DNA from: Riemerella anatipestifer_E
Lineage (GTDB): Bacteria > Bacteroidota > Bacteroidia > Flavobacteriales > Weeksellaceae
Direction: 5' to 3'
Length of the DNA: 64,000 nucleotides
Assembly: GCF_009932355.1 (NCBI RefSeq)
Contig: NZ_LEKU01000011.1
Location: 1-64,000 of the forward strand
Under the pieces are notes generated by a model. It was not told the DNA's origin, made no database searches, and worked only from the letters and a program-made list of their open reading frames with translations. The position numbers and the translations under genes are program-made. Below are positions 26,446-35,265 of the stretch, in pieces. The first letter of the stretch is position 1; each line of letters opens with the position of its first letter.

Positions 26446-27510
26446 TTATTTTCTTCTTATTTGGTTAATTAAAAATAAATCGGCAAGTACAAAAGCGGTA
26501 AGATTTTCTACCACAGGTACTGCACGAGGAAGCACGCAAGGGTCGTGTCTGCCTTTACCTTCTACCGTTACTTTATTGCCTAGTTTATCCACGCTTTCTT
26601 GTGGTCTTAAAATAGTAGCCACAGGTTTAAAAGCCACACGGAAATAAATATCCATTCCGTTGGAAATACCGCCTTGTATGCCACCTGATAGATTGGTTTT
26701 GGTAGAAAAATCAGTATTGAATAAATCGTTGTGTTCTTTACCAGTCATAGTGGCTCCACAAAATCCACTGCCGTACTCAAAGCCCTTAGCTGCATTGATG
26801 TTGAGCATCGCCTTAGCAAGTTCTGCTTGAAGTTTGCCAAACACAGGTTCGCCTATCCCTGCGGGTAGATTTTTAACCACACAAGTAATGGTGCCTCCTA
26901 TGGTGTTGCCTTCTTTTTTAATCTCTTTAATTCGGTCAATCATTTTCTTTGCGACATTCTCGTCTGGGCAACGGATTTCGTTGCTTTCTGTTTTAGAAAA
27001 ATCCAAATCTTGGTAAGGTTTTTCGCAAAATATATTTCCTACGGAAGACACATAGGCGTGTATTTCGACCTCTTTTGGGAGAATGTTTTTTGCTAAAGCT
27101 CCAGCAGCTACCCAATTGATGGTTTCTCTAGCCGATGATTTGCCTCCGCCACGGTGGTCTCTATGTCCGAATTTTTGGTCGTAAGTAAAATCGGCGTGGC
27201 TAGGGCGATAAGCAGCCGCTAAGTGGTCGTAATCTTTACTTTTTTGATTTTCATTTTCTATAATAAAGCCGATTGGAGTACCTGTGGTTTTGCCTTCAAA
27301 AATACCAGACAGAAATTTCACTGTGTCGCTTTCCTTTCTTTGGGTTACGATGGCAGATTGTCCAGGTTTTCTTCTGTCTAATTCTTTCTGTACGGCATCT
27401 AAATCTACTTCTATCCCTGCAGGAAAATTGGTGATGATGCCTCCGTAAGCTAAACCGTGACTTTCTCCAAAGGTATTCAAAGAAAGAAAATTACCTAATT
27501 GATTATGCAT
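26446..27510 (-). CDS. aroC: Chorismate synthase
   Basis: This 354-residue enzyme makes chorismate from 5-enolpyruvylshikimate-3-phosphate with reduced FMN, the last step of the shikimate pathway. Family marks are GESHGLAYGGIITNFPAGIEV (about 15-35), RRKPGQSAIVTQRKESD, GHRDHRGGGKSSARET and RPQESVDKLG. Length and motifs are normal. A minus-strand -7 box TAACTTTG ends only 4 bases before the ATG, so the message is probably leaderless. Two thioredoxin-fold genes follow on the same strand. Confidence 0.97.
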   Translation of the reverse strand: MHNQLGNFLSLNTFGESHGLAYGGIITNFPAGIEVDLDAVQKELDRRKPGQSAIVTQRKESDTVKFLSGIFEGKTTGTPIGFIIENENQKSKDYDHLAAAYRPSHADFTYDQKFGHRDHRGGGKSSARETINWVAAGALAKNILPKEVEIHAYVSSVGNIFCEKPYQDLDFSKTESNEIRCPDENVAKKMIDRIKEIKKEGNTIGGTITCVVKNLPAGIGEPVFGKLQAELAKAMLNINAAKGFEYGSGFCGATMTGKEHNDLFNTDFSTKTNLSGGIQGGISNGMDIYFRVAFKPVATILRPQESVDKLGNKVTVEGKGRHDPCVLPRAVPVVENLTAFVLADLFLINQIRRK

Positions 27511-27514
27511 GTTG

Positions 27515-27522
27515 CAAAGTTA
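27515..27522 (-). promoter_or_regulatory. -7 box of aroC
   Basis: Minus-strand TAACTTTG, 4 bases before the aroC ATG; implies a leaderless or nearly leaderless transcript. Confidence 0.55.
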
Positions 27523-27551
27523 ATATTTTATGAGGTTATAATTAAGAATAT

Positions 27552-28478
27552 TTATCCTTTGGCTAAAGATTCAAATTCTACCAATACAGGGAAATGGTCG
27601 CTATAACCTCCCAAATACCTCGTTCCAGAGTAGGTTCTGAAAGGTCTGCTTTTCATTTTATCCCAGTTTTTTATCTCGGTTGGATTAAATACTTCCGCTT
27701 TTTTATAGGTTAGCCCGAAGGAAGTTTGAAAAAAATCTCTTGAAAACATAATTTGGTCAAACAACAATCCTTCTTTTTTGTGATAAGTAGAGTAGTCCCC
27801 TAAATAATACAATGCCGAAAACGGATTGTGTAATAGCTCTAAAATTCCTTCGTGGTAAGTAAATTGAATGAGATTGTCTTCGTTAGGGTTTTCGTTAAAA
27901 TCTCCCAATACGAGTACAGCTTCTTTATCTTTGATGATAATGTTTTCTATCAAAGCGTTGATGTTTTCTAAAATTTCATTTCGTTTAGGGAGGTTGATGT
28001 CTTGCTCTCTTTTGGAAGGTAGATGCATCACAAAACAATGGAATGTTTCTCCGTTATATTCTAATACAGAATGTAGTACATCTCTAGTGGTATCTTCGTA
28101 AAGTTCTCCTTGTTCGTTTTTCATTTCAAACTTAAACCTGATGGGGTCAGAGTGTTTCACTGTGATTTTGTTCTTGTCATAAAGAAGAGCGACATCTATG
28201 CCTCTTTCATCAGGAGATTCGTAGTGTAGATAGTGATAGTTTCCTCCAAAAACAGGTTTAGCTAATAAGTCTTCTAGCACTGTTTTATTTCCTATTTCGG
28301 CTAGTCCCACTAACATCGGTAGGGCATTATGATATTGCTTTATAAGTTCAAAAATGTGTGCTGTTTTATGGAGTTTATTGTGGTATTTGTAATTATCCCA
28401 GTGAGGCAAATATGGCGTGTGTGGCGGAAAAAAATTCTCCACATTATAAAAAGCAACAATTTCTTTTTTTGTGTTCAT
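27552..28478 (-). CDS. Endonuclease/exonuclease/phosphatase family protein
   Basis: This 308-residue cytosolic protein has the fold of DNase I-like phosphoesterases. It shows the opening strand VAFYNVENFF with a metal-binding Asn, Glu in VGLAEIGN, GIDVALLYDK, then VLGDFNENPNED (GDFN, catalytic Asp/Asn) and SDHFPVLVEFE at the end (catalytic Asp-His). The whole set is present, so it should be active on a phosphodiester or phosphomonoester; the substrate is not evident. No signal peptide is seen. Confidence 0.9.
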   Translation of the reverse strand: MNTKKEIVAFYNVENFFPPHTPYLPHWDNYKYHNKLHKTAHIFELIKQYHNALPMLVGLAEIGNKTVLEDLLAKPVFGGNYHYLHYESPDERGIDVALLYDKNKITVKHSDPIRFKFEMKNEQGELYEDTTRDVLHSVLEYNGETFHCFVMHLPSKREQDINLPKRNEILENINALIENIIIKDKEAVLVLGDFNENPNEDNLIQFTYHEGILELLHNPFSALYYLGDYSTYHKKEGLLFDQIMFSRDFFQTSFGLTYKKAEVFNPTEIKNWDKMKSRPFRTYSGTRYLGGYSDHFPVLVEFESLAKG

Positions 28479-28520
28479 TATTTAAAGACTTTAGTGGTCT
28501 TATGATTAAGTGAAAAGTTT

Positions 28521-28552
28521 AAAAAAGCCCTCAAATCATCGAGAGCTTTTTT
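28521..28552 (-). terminator. Terminator of pepD
   Basis: Stem AAAAAAGCTCTC/GAGGGCTTTTTT on the minus strand, 8 bases behind the pepD stop. Confidence 0.8.
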
Positions 28553-28559
28553 AGTTTGA

Positions 28560-30002
28560 TTATTTCTTTTCTGGGATATTGGCTAAAATTTCTTTCAGGA
28601 ACTTCCAAAACTTCTGTGTTGAAGAAATACTTGCTCTTTCATCAGGAGAGTGAGCCCCTTTGATAGTTGGTCCAAAACTTACCATTTCCATTTTAGGGTA
28701 ATTAGCACCAATAATTCCGCACTCTAGACCAGCGTGGCAAGCCACTACATTAGGTTTAGAATTAAATTCTCTCTGGTAGATTTCTTCCATTACTTTAATG
28801 ATTTCAGCTCCTGGCTTTGGCTTCCACCCAGGATATGAACCACTGAATTTTACTTCCATTCCTGCCAGTTCAAAACTTGCTCGGAGTTGGTTAGCTACTG
28901 CTAATTTGCTAGATTCCACAGATGAACGAGAAAGATTGAGTATTTGTAAAGCCCCATCTTTAAGTTCCACTCTAGCGATATTATTAGAAGCCTCCACCAA
29001 GTCTTCTACATCTGGAGACATGCGGTAAACGCCATTGTGAGCAGCATTAAGGGCTAAAATAATTTTAGAACTATCCTCTACGCTTAGAGCGTTACCTTCT
29101 ATATCACAAGATTCTATACTGATGTTTAAGTCTTTTTCTAGTGTGGCAAATTCCTCTAATATTTCAGACTTTAAAGCTTCAAATTCGATAGAGAATGCTT
29201 CTTTATTAGAAACTAAAACAGACACGCTACCTTCTCTAGGGATAGCATTTCTAAGGCTACCTGCGTCTATACTTACTAATCTAGGCTCGTGAGTAACGGC
29301 TAACATTAAGAACCTTGCCAAAATCTTGTTAGCGTTACCTAAACCTTTGTGTATATCCATTCCAGAATGTCCGCCTTTAAGACCTTTTACAGTAATTCTG
29401 AAGCCATTTTCTGTTACTTTTTGAGTATTGTATTTTTGAGTGGCGGTAACATCTATTCCTCCAGCACAGCCTATGTCAATCTCATCGTCTTCTTCTGTAT
29501 CTAGGTTGAGGAGAATCTCTCCGTTTAGAGTGTTAGGCTCTAGTCCAAACGCTCCAGTCATACCTGTCTCTTCATCTATTGTAAATAGGGCCTCTAATGC
29601 AGGGTGAGCAATATCTGTACTTTCGAGGATACTCATCATTGCAGCAACGCCTAGACCATTATCTGCTCCTAGAGTGGTTCCTTTGGCTCTTACCCAATCG
29701 CCATCTACATACATTTCAATCCCTTGGTTGTCAAAATCGAAATTAACATCATTGTTTTTTTGGCAAACCATATCTAGGTGAGATTGGAGTACAATAGGTT
29801 GTTTGTTCTCCATACCTTGTGTGGCAGGTTTTCTAATAATAACATTACCTGTTTTGTCCACAGAGGTTTCTAAGCCTAAGTTTTCTCCAAAATTTTTGAT
29901 GAAATTTATAACCCTTTCCTCCTTTTTAGAAGGTCTAGGGACTGCATTAAGAGCAGAGAAATTTTTCCAAATTATTTGTGGTTCTATTTGTGATAAACTC
30001 AT
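28560..30002 (-). CDS. pepD: Aminoacyl-histidine dipeptidase (M20 family)
   Basis: This 480-residue zinc peptidase matches PepD, which splits Xaa-His and other dipeptides in the cytosol. Marks: LQSHLDMVCQ (first zinc His and Asp), KGTTLGADNGLGVAA with the bridging Asp, ALFTIDEETGMTGA with catalytic Glu-Glu, KGLKGGHSGMDIHKG in the dimerisation lid, and CHAGLECGI and SFGPTIKGAHSPDERA near the end. Length is normal. It has its own promoter and terminator. Confidence 0.95.
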   Translation of the reverse strand: MSLSQIEPQIIWKNFSALNAVPRPSKKEERVINFIKNFGENLGLETSVDKTGNVIIRKPATQGMENKQPIVLQSHLDMVCQKNNDVNFDFDNQGIEMYVDGDWVRAKGTTLGADNGLGVAAMMSILESTDIAHPALEALFTIDEETGMTGAFGLEPNTLNGEILLNLDTEEDDEIDIGCAGGIDVTATQKYNTQKVTENGFRITVKGLKGGHSGMDIHKGLGNANKILARFLMLAVTHEPRLVSIDAGSLRNAIPREGSVSVLVSNKEAFSIEFEALKSEILEEFATLEKDLNISIESCDIEGNALSVEDSSKIILALNAAHNGVYRMSPDVEDLVEASNNIARVELKDGALQILNLSRSSVESSKLAVANQLRASFELAGMEVKFSGSYPGWKPKPGAEIIKVMEEIYQREFNSKPNVVACHAGLECGIIGANYPKMEMVSFGPTIKGAHSPDERASISSTQKFWKFLKEILANIPEKK

Positions 30003-30027
30003 AATTGATATATCTTTTTTATTTTTC

Positions 30028-30035
30028 CAAAGTTA
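30028..30035 (-). promoter_or_regulatory. -7 box of pepD
   Basis: Minus-strand TAACTTTG, 25 bases before the ATG. Confidence 0.5.
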
Positions 30036-30090
30036 CAAAAAATCCGCTGATGTCCAGATGTTCTAGTTGAAATGAGAATATACCAAGCGA

Positions 30091-30639
30091 TTAATTCATA
30101 GAAACATCTTCGGGCGTATTTGCCCAAATTAGATGAAGCCCACCCAAGTTCTCCATAATATTCTTCCAAAGAGTGTGGCTGAAACTTGCAGTTAAATCTA
30201 TCTCATAGTTTTCTACAGGAATCCAATATTTATTCTCTATTTCTGTGTCCAATTGCATAGCTCCCCAGCCAGAATAACCATAGAATATTTTTATATCCTC
30301 AGGGGCGATGGTTCCCATCATGATTGCACCGATGACTTTAGAGGCATTTTCTGTAAAGGTGTAACCTTCTGTAATCTTTTCGGCGTCTAAGGCAGGTTCA
30401 TTTCCTTTAATAATGAAAAACATTTGAGTAGTACCTACAGGACCACCTGAATAAACTTCTAAGTCTGGTGATAAGGATTTTTGAAAATGATGACTTAACA
30501 CAGGGTTTTTCTTGTTGAGAATAAGTCCAAATGCTCCTTCCTCGTCGTGATTGATGATTAAAACGACCGAACGAGAAAATATATCCCCAGAAACATCAGG
30601 AGTAGAAATTAAAATTTTACCTTTGTAAGACCGATTCAT
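30091..30639 (-). CDS. YqgE/AlgH family protein
   Basis: This 182-residue protein shows the UPF0301 pattern: KGKILISTPDVSGDIFSRSVVLIINHDEEGAFGLILNK at the start, VYSGGPVGTTQMFFI in the middle and FYGYSGWGAMQLDTEIE near the end. The family has no firm biochemical role; in Pseudomonas AlgH affects alginate regulation. Its start is 22 bases from the divergent pdxH start, so both promoters lie within or overlap this short gap. Confidence 0.92.
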   Translation of the reverse strand: MNRSYKGKILISTPDVSGDIFSRSVVLIINHDEEGAFGLILNKKNPVLSHHFQKSLSPDLEVYSGGPVGTTQMFFIIKGNEPALDAEKITEGYTFTENASKVIGAIMMGTIAPEDIKIFYGYSGWGAMQLDTEIENKYWIPVENYEIDLTASFSHTLWKNIMENLGGLHLIWANTPEDVSMN

Positions 30640-30661
30640 AACCCAAAAGTAAATAAAATTT

Positions 30662-31306
30662 ATGGAAAATCTACACGATAAAAGAAAAGTTTATGATAAA
30701 GGTGCTTTGTTAGAAGAGCAAGTGAAACCTAACCCAATAGAGCAGTTTAGAGATTGGTTTTCTGATGCTGAGGAACACCCTGCCATTGCTGAGGCTAATG
30801 CTATGAGTATTTCTACCATAGATAAAGACGGTTGCCCTAGAACAAGAATGGTACTGCTAAAGGCATACACTTGGGAAGGTTTTATTTTTTATACCAACTA
30901 TGATAGCCAAAAAGGGCAAGCTATAGAAGAGTATCATAAGGCGTGTTTACATTTCTTTTATCCACCGTTAGAGCGTCAGATTATAATTAAAGCTAATATA
31001 GAACGCTTGGCGGAAAATTTAAGTGATGGTTACTTTCACTCTCGTCCTAGAGGAAGCCAGTTGGGAGCGGTAGTATCACCACAAAGTCAAGTGATACCTG
31101 ATAGAAATTTTCTAGAAAATAAACTTCAATTACTAGAAAAAGAACTGGAAGGAAAGGAAATTCCAAGACCTGAAAACTGGGGGGGCTACTTGGCAAAGCC
31201 TTACGAAATAGAGTTTTGGCAAGGAAGACCCAACAGGTTACACGATAGAATAGTCTATAAATTAACAGATGATTTTGATTGGCAAATAGTTAGATTAGCA
31301 CCTTAA
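30662..31306 (+). CDS. pdxH: Pyridoxamine/pyridoxine 5'-phosphate oxidase
   Basis: This 214-residue FMN enzyme makes pyridoxal 5'-phosphate from pyridoxamine or pyridoxine phosphate. Typical segments: HPAIAEANAMSISTIDKDGCPRTRMVLLK, GFIFYTNYDSQKGQ, HFFYPPLERQI, and the C-terminal EFWQGRPNRLHDRIVY with the substrate-binding Arg and His. The length is normal. It ends RLAP as in the family. The divergent yqgE-like gene starts 22 bases upstream. Confidence 0.96.
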   Translation: MENLHDKRKVYDKGALLEEQVKPNPIEQFRDWFSDAEEHPAIAEANAMSISTIDKDGCPRTRMVLLKAYTWEGFIFYTNYDSQKGQAIEEYHKACLHFFYPPLERQIIIKANIERLAENLSDGYFHSRPRGSQLGAVVSPQSQVIPDRNFLENKLQLLEKELEGKEIPRPENWGGYLAKPYEIEFWQGRPNRLHDRIVYKLTDDFDWQIVRLAP

Positions 31307-31311
31307 AAATT

Positions 31312-31342
31312 TTGAGAATCTAATCAAAATAGTGTAGATTTG
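31312..31342 (+). promoter_or_regulatory. Promoter of the DUF2891 gene
   Basis: TTG (31312-31314), 20-base spacer, TAGATTTG (31335-31342), then 30 bases to the ATG at 31373. This rules out an earlier start at 31340. Confidence 0.65.
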
Positions 31343-31372
31343 GCATTGTTAAGTATAATTAAAATCGATTTT

Positions 31373-32449
31373 ATGAAATATAAATTGTTTTCTTTGGCAC
31401 TAGCTTTCGGTCTTTTTGGAAATGTGTCAGCACAGGAAACTAAAAAAAACTCGGACGAAATATTAGTTAAGTTATCTAATTTACCGTTGCATTGTATCCG
31501 TTGTGAGTATCCTAATAAGACAGGACATATGATAAACGAGGAAAAAGATGCTACTTTAACGCCTAGCCAGTTGCACCCAGTCTTTTACGGTTGTTTCGAT
31601 TGGCATAGTAGTGTTCACGGGCATTGGATGTTAGTGAGGCTTATTAAAACAAGACCTAATATTTCTAATTATCAAGAAATTGTAAAATTATTAGATGAGT
31701 CTTTCGATTTGGAAAAAATAGAAGCAGAAGCTCGTTATTTTGACAAATATAAAGGTGCTAACGTGTTTGAGAGGACTTACGGTTGGGCGTGGTTGCTGAA
31801 GTTAGATGAAGAGCTGGTTACATGGGATAACCCTCTAGGGAAACAATGGCACGAAAAACTACAACCCTTAACACGAAAAATAGTATCTCTTTGGAGAGAC
31901 TACTTGCCCAAACAAACTTATCCTAATAGAGTGGGGACGCACCCTAATACAGCATTTGCTCTCGGTTTTGCCATTGATTGGGCTAGAGCAACAAATAATA
32001 GCGTTTTTGAACAAGAATTGATACAAAAGTCCAAGCAATTATTTTTGAAAGATAGTTTAATTCCTGCTCATTTGGAGCCAGATGGGGCAGATTTCTTTTC
32101 TCCAAGCCTAGAAACTGCGGACTTAATGTCTAGAGTATTGCCACAGAAAGAGTATGTAAAATGGCTTAATCAGTTTTTTGATAAAAGAGGAGTAGAAAAC
32201 ATTATAAAAGCTCCTATCATTAGTGATATGAAAGATTATCAAATAGTACATTTAGTAGGGCTTTCGTTTTCTAAATCATGGTGTATGAAGCGTATTTCTA
32301 AAGTACTTCCGAAGAACCACCCTCTAAAAGAGAAATTTAAAGTCGCTTCTAAAGAATTGTTATCTAACGGACTGCCTCTGATTTTTGAAAGTGATTACGG
32401 TGGCGACCACTGGTTAGCGTCTTTTGCTTTGATGGCTATGGAAGAATAG
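31373..32449 (+). CDS. DUF2891 family exported protein
   Basis: From the ATG at 31373 the protein has 358 residues with a signal peptide MKYKLFSLALAFGLFGNVSAQ. The mature part matches DUF2891: CIRCEYPNKTGHM, FYGCFDWHSSVHGHWMLVRLI, YGWAWLLKLDEEL, RVGTHPNTAFALGFAIDWAR and HLEPDGADFFSPSLETADLMSRVL. The many conserved His, Trp and acidic residues suggest an enzyme with an (alpha/alpha) toroid fold, but no reaction is established. It is a single gene with its own promoter. Confidence 0.88.
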   Translation: MKYKLFSLALAFGLFGNVSAQETKKNSDEILVKLSNLPLHCIRCEYPNKTGHMINEEKDATLTPSQLHPVFYGCFDWHSSVHGHWMLVRLIKTRPNISNYQEIVKLLDESFDLEKIEAEARYFDKYKGANVFERTYGWAWLLKLDEELVTWDNPLGKQWHEKLQPLTRKIVSLWRDYLPKQTYPNRVGTHPNTAFALGFAIDWARATNNSVFEQELIQKSKQLFLKDSLIPAHLEPDGADFFSPSLETADLMSRVLPQKEYVKWLNQFFDKRGVENIIKAPIISDMKDYQIVHLVGLSFSKSWCMKRISKVLPKNHPLKEKFKVASKELLSNGLPLIFESDYGGDHWLASFALMAMEE

Positions 32450-32514
32450 AAACTAGATTTATATAATGCCTTAAAAATCCTTTTCATTAAGCTTTGAGAA
32501 GGATTATATAGAGT

Positions 32515-33180
32515 TTATTTTATTTTTGGTTCTTGTCCCAATAATGGCTTACAATAACGCCAGTAAATATTTTCCAAGTCTTCTAAATAAGGTAAAACAT
32601 CATTATCAAATTGAACATACTTAAATTCTAAATCAATATCTTCAAATTGAGCGAACCATTTTCGTAGTTTCAAAGATGATGTTTTTTTGTGACCAATACC
32701 TAAGTGCTGTAAAAACCTTCCAAAAAGATTTTTTTCTACTTTGCCTAGATACAAAATTTTTGTCTCTATGTCTGCACCTTTGTTGACTACTGTCCACCAG
32801 CCAGAATTAGCTTTTTTTGAACTTTTAAATTTTTTTTGAATTTTTTCGTTTGATAAATTTGATTTATTAATTATTTCAAACCAATAAATAGTTGGTTTGT
32901 TACTATTTTCTTTTATTTCTTTTATTCTGTCAAATCTTTTAATTAGATTAGTTTTAAAAGTTTCATTTTCTTTGCGTGGAATTTTTTTCGAATTCTCTCT
33001 CAGTTTTAAAAAATCTGAAAATTCCTCTTCGAGAGCTTTTATAAAGTCCTTATTTATGATCAAAGAATTATGAATCTTTATGTTTTCCTTGTAATTTTTT
33101 TTTAAATCTTTGTAAAATAAAATTTTTCTATTTACATATTCGTCTATTATAGTATTTTCTATTATAGTGTCTTTAAGCAT
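32515..33180 (-). CDS. Putative GIY-YIG-like nuclease
   Basis: The product has 221 residues, very rich in Lys, Asn and Ile. The N-terminal 90 residues are helical and unidentified. Residues about 96-212 resemble a GIY-YIG domain: PTIYWFEI (GIY position, Tyr99), ILYLGKV (YIG position, 142-148), Arg155 in LFGRFLQHLG, and Glu203 in DLENIYWRYCKPLLGQ. All four expected catalytic positions can be matched, but the spacing between the first two strands is long (about 43 residues). Composition unlike its neighbours suggests acquisition by transfer. Neither a partner gene nor a restriction methylase is adjacent. Confidence 0.6.
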   Translation of the reverse strand: MLKDTIIENTIIDEYVNRKILFYKDLKKNYKENIKIHNSLIINKDFIKALEEEFSDFLKLRENSKKIPRKENETFKTNLIKRFDRIKEIKENSNKPTIYWFEIINKSNLSNEKIQKKFKSSKKANSGWWTVVNKGADIETKILYLGKVEKNLFGRFLQHLGIGHKKTSSLKLRKWFAQFEDIDLEFKYVQFDNDVLPYLEDLENIYWRYCKPLLGQEPKIK

Positions 33181-33223
33181 TTAGTAAAATTATTTTATTA
33201 GTAATTTATTATACTTAATTAAA

Positions 33224-33252
33224 AAGTCGCTTCTGTAAAACAAAAGCGACTT
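33224..33252 (-). terminator. Terminator of the HU gene
   Basis: Stem AAGTCGCTT/AAGCGACTT followed on the minus strand by TTTTTAAT. Confidence 0.8.
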
Positions 33253-33274
33253 ATTATTTCTTTGATGAAATAAA

Positions 33275-33565
33275 TTATTTTTTCTTAGCACCTGCTACAG
33301 CATCAGCAAGCTCAGAACCAGCTTTAAATTTAGCTACTTTTTTAGCAGGGATTTTAATAGCTTTCTTAGTTGCAGGGTTGATACCTTGTCTAGCAGCTCT
33401 TTCAGCTACAGAGAAAGTTCCAAAACCAACTAAAGAAACTTTACCGTCTTTTTTCTTAAGAGTTTCAGTTACAGCGTTAACGAAAGATTCTAGAGCTTTC
33501 TTAGCTGCTACTTTTGTGATTTCGGCATCTTTTGCCATTACGTCGATTAATTCAGACTTGTTCAT
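33275..33565 (-). CDS. hup: HU-family nucleoid protein
   Basis: This 96-residue DNA-binding protein is a standard HU subunit: NKSELIDVMAKDAEITKVAAKKALESFV, then KVSLVGFGTFSVAERAARQG and the DNA-clasping arm NPATKKAIKIPAKKVAKFKAG. It compacts and bends DNA. The C-terminus ends in a Lys-rich GAKKK. It is a single gene with promoter and terminator of its own. The 296-base gap upstream (33566-33861) holds this promoter and that of panD and no other gene. Confidence 0.95.
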   Translation of the reverse strand: MNKSELIDVMAKDAEITKVAAKKALESFVNAVTETLKKKDGKVSLVGFGTFSVAERAARQGINPATKKAIKIPAKKVAKFKAGSELADAVAGAKKK

Positions 33566-33600
33566 AATGTTATAATTAAAAGTTAAGTTCTTATTGATAG

Positions 33601-33608
33601 CAAATATA
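33601..33608 (-). promoter_or_regulatory. -7 box of the HU gene
   Basis: Minus-strand TATATTTG, 35 bases before the HU ATG. Confidence 0.5.
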
Positions 33609-33849
33609 AAAGTTTTTTTGAAGTTTACAAATTTTTTATCAAAAAATAATTTTAAATTGATAAAATCTACCTTTTTTCTTCCAAATTTTTTAAACTCATT
33701 TTTTGTTTTATATAGGCTTTATAAGCTGTATTTTATTTTTAAGTGGTTGTTTTATAGTTGTTTAATTATATTTAATTTAATTGTTGTTAAATTGAATAAT
33801 ACAAAAAAATACCACATCTAAAAATAGAGACTGTTTTGATAATTTGGTT

Positions 33850-33857
33850 TAAATTTG
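33850..33857 (+). promoter_or_regulatory. -7 box of panD
   Basis: TAAATTTG, 4 bases before the panD ATG; implies a leaderless message. Confidence 0.55.
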
Positions 33858-33861
33858 CAAC

Positions 33862-34212
33862 ATGTTAATAGAAGTATTTAAATCAAAGATTCATAGAGTA
33901 AAGGTGACAGAGTCTGACCTTAACTATATGGGTAGTATTACAATAGATGAGGAGCTTATAGAAGCAGCAGGTATTGTAGTGGGCGAAAGGGTTTATATCG
34001 TAAATGTGAACAATGGGGAGCGTTTTGATACCTATGTGATTAAAGGTAAGAGAAAGTCTGGAGAGGTTTGCCTCAACGGTCCTGCGGCGAGAAAGGTGCA
34101 GAAAGGAGATATCATCATCATTATTTCTTATGCACAGATGACTCCAGAAGAAGCACAGAATTTTCAACCTAAAATCGTTTTCCCTAACGAAGAAACTAAC
34201 CTACTTACTTAG
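33862..34212 (+). CDS. panD: Aspartate 1-decarboxylase proenzyme
   Basis: This 116-residue proenzyme makes beta-alanine for pantothenate and coenzyme A. The self-cleavage site Gly24-Ser25 is intact in NYMGSITID; Ser25 becomes the pyruvoyl cofactor. Other family marks are KIHRVKVTE, ERVYIVNVNNGERFDTY and LNGPAARKVQKGDIIIIISYAQM. Length is normal. The next gene starts immediately after the stop, so the two are translationally linked. Confidence 0.96.
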   Translation: MLIEVFKSKIHRVKVTESDLNYMGSITIDEELIEAAGIVVGERVYIVNVNNGERFDTYVIKGKRKSGEVCLNGPAARKVQKGDIIIIISYAQMTPEEAQNFQPKIVFPNEETNLLT

Positions 34213-35253
34213 ATGACGGCTAAAAGTAATCATAATCCGCTTAAGACACTACTTACCATAGTTGTATCTATTGGTTTTGCAGGATTGTTTATGTGGTTGG
34301 CTGTAAAAGGGTTAGATTTAGAAAGTATTAAGCAATCTCTTGCCAAAGCAAATTATTTTTGGGTAGCGGTAGCCGCTTTTTTTGGAGTGCTGGCGTATTG
34401 GGTAAGAGCGGTACGCTGGAATTTACTGCTAGAACCTATGGGATACACTATTTCTAATGCCAATGCACTTTGGACTTTATCCTTTGGTTATTTAATGAAC
34501 CTTACCATTCCTAGAAGTGGTGAAGTAGCAAGAGCAACAGCCCTCTATGGTGTTGAAAAAGTGCCTGTAGATAAATCGTTTGGAACGATTATTTTAGAGA
34601 GAGTAGTAGATTTAGTGTGTATGGGGCTTTTTTTAGCATTGACTCTATTGTTTAAATACGATGCTATACTTTCTTTCTACAAAATGGCGTCGGAACAAAA
34701 ACAAGAACAGCAATCACTACAAGAAGGGAACTCATATAGTATGATTATTTCTTTAGTTTTATTGATGTTGGGTGCGTTGGCTTTAATTCTTTTTAGAAAA
34801 AAAATACAGCAGACTACAATATATCAGAAAGTAATCAGTTTTATTAAAGGAATTATAGATGGGTTAAAGACCATTTTTCAAATCAGACAAAGGTTGAAGT
34901 TTATCCTTTTATCTTTGGGGATTTGGGTGTGCTACTATCTAGCGGCGTATTTGGTTTGTTTTGCTTTGCCTGAAACTTCTAACTTAGGTATAGCAGATGG
35001 TTTCTTTATTATTGTGGTAGGAACATTAGGAATGATGGTTCCCGCAAGTGGTGGGATAGGAGCTTTCCATTTCGCACTTAAGATGGGATTTATGGCATTG
35101 TTTCTATCGTTTGGGTCGTCGCCAGAAAAAGGTGGTGAGGTAGGTTTATCTTATGCGTTTATATCTCATACAATGCAGCTGGTAATTATGCTAGTAATGG
35201 GGCTTATCGCAATTCCTATGTTGGCGAAGGCTAAGAAAATAGCATTCAAATAA
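34213..35253 (+). CDS. Flippase-like membrane protein (UPF0104/AglD type)
   Basis: This 346-residue integral membrane protein has about eight helices (first at about 10-30, then 42-62 and so on). It matches the lysylphosphatidylglycerol-synthase transmembrane / UPF0104 family: YWVRAVRWNLLLEPMGYTIS, LWTLSFGYLMNLTIPRSGEVARA, TIILERVVDLVCMGLFLAL and MMVPASGGIGAFHFALK. Members are thought to move or help synthesise glycolipids or isoprenoid lipids, but the substrate is not known here. It directly follows panD with no gap and precedes porQ by 12 bases. Confidence 0.85.
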   Translation: MTAKSNHNPLKTLLTIVVSIGFAGLFMWLAVKGLDLESIKQSLAKANYFWVAVAAFFGVLAYWVRAVRWNLLLEPMGYTISNANALWTLSFGYLMNLTIPRSGEVARATALYGVEKVPVDKSFGTIILERVVDLVCMGLFLALTLLFKYDAILSFYKMASEQKQEQQSLQEGNSYSMIISLVLLMLGALALILFRKKIQQTTIYQKVISFIKGIIDGLKTIFQIRQRLKFILLSLGIWVCYYLAAYLVCFALPETSNLGIADGFFIIVVGTLGMMVPASGGIGAFHFALKMGFMALFLSFGSSPEKGGEVGLSYAFISHTMQLVIMLVMGLIAIPMLAKAKKIAFK

Positions 35254-35265
35254 TGATTTAATATT

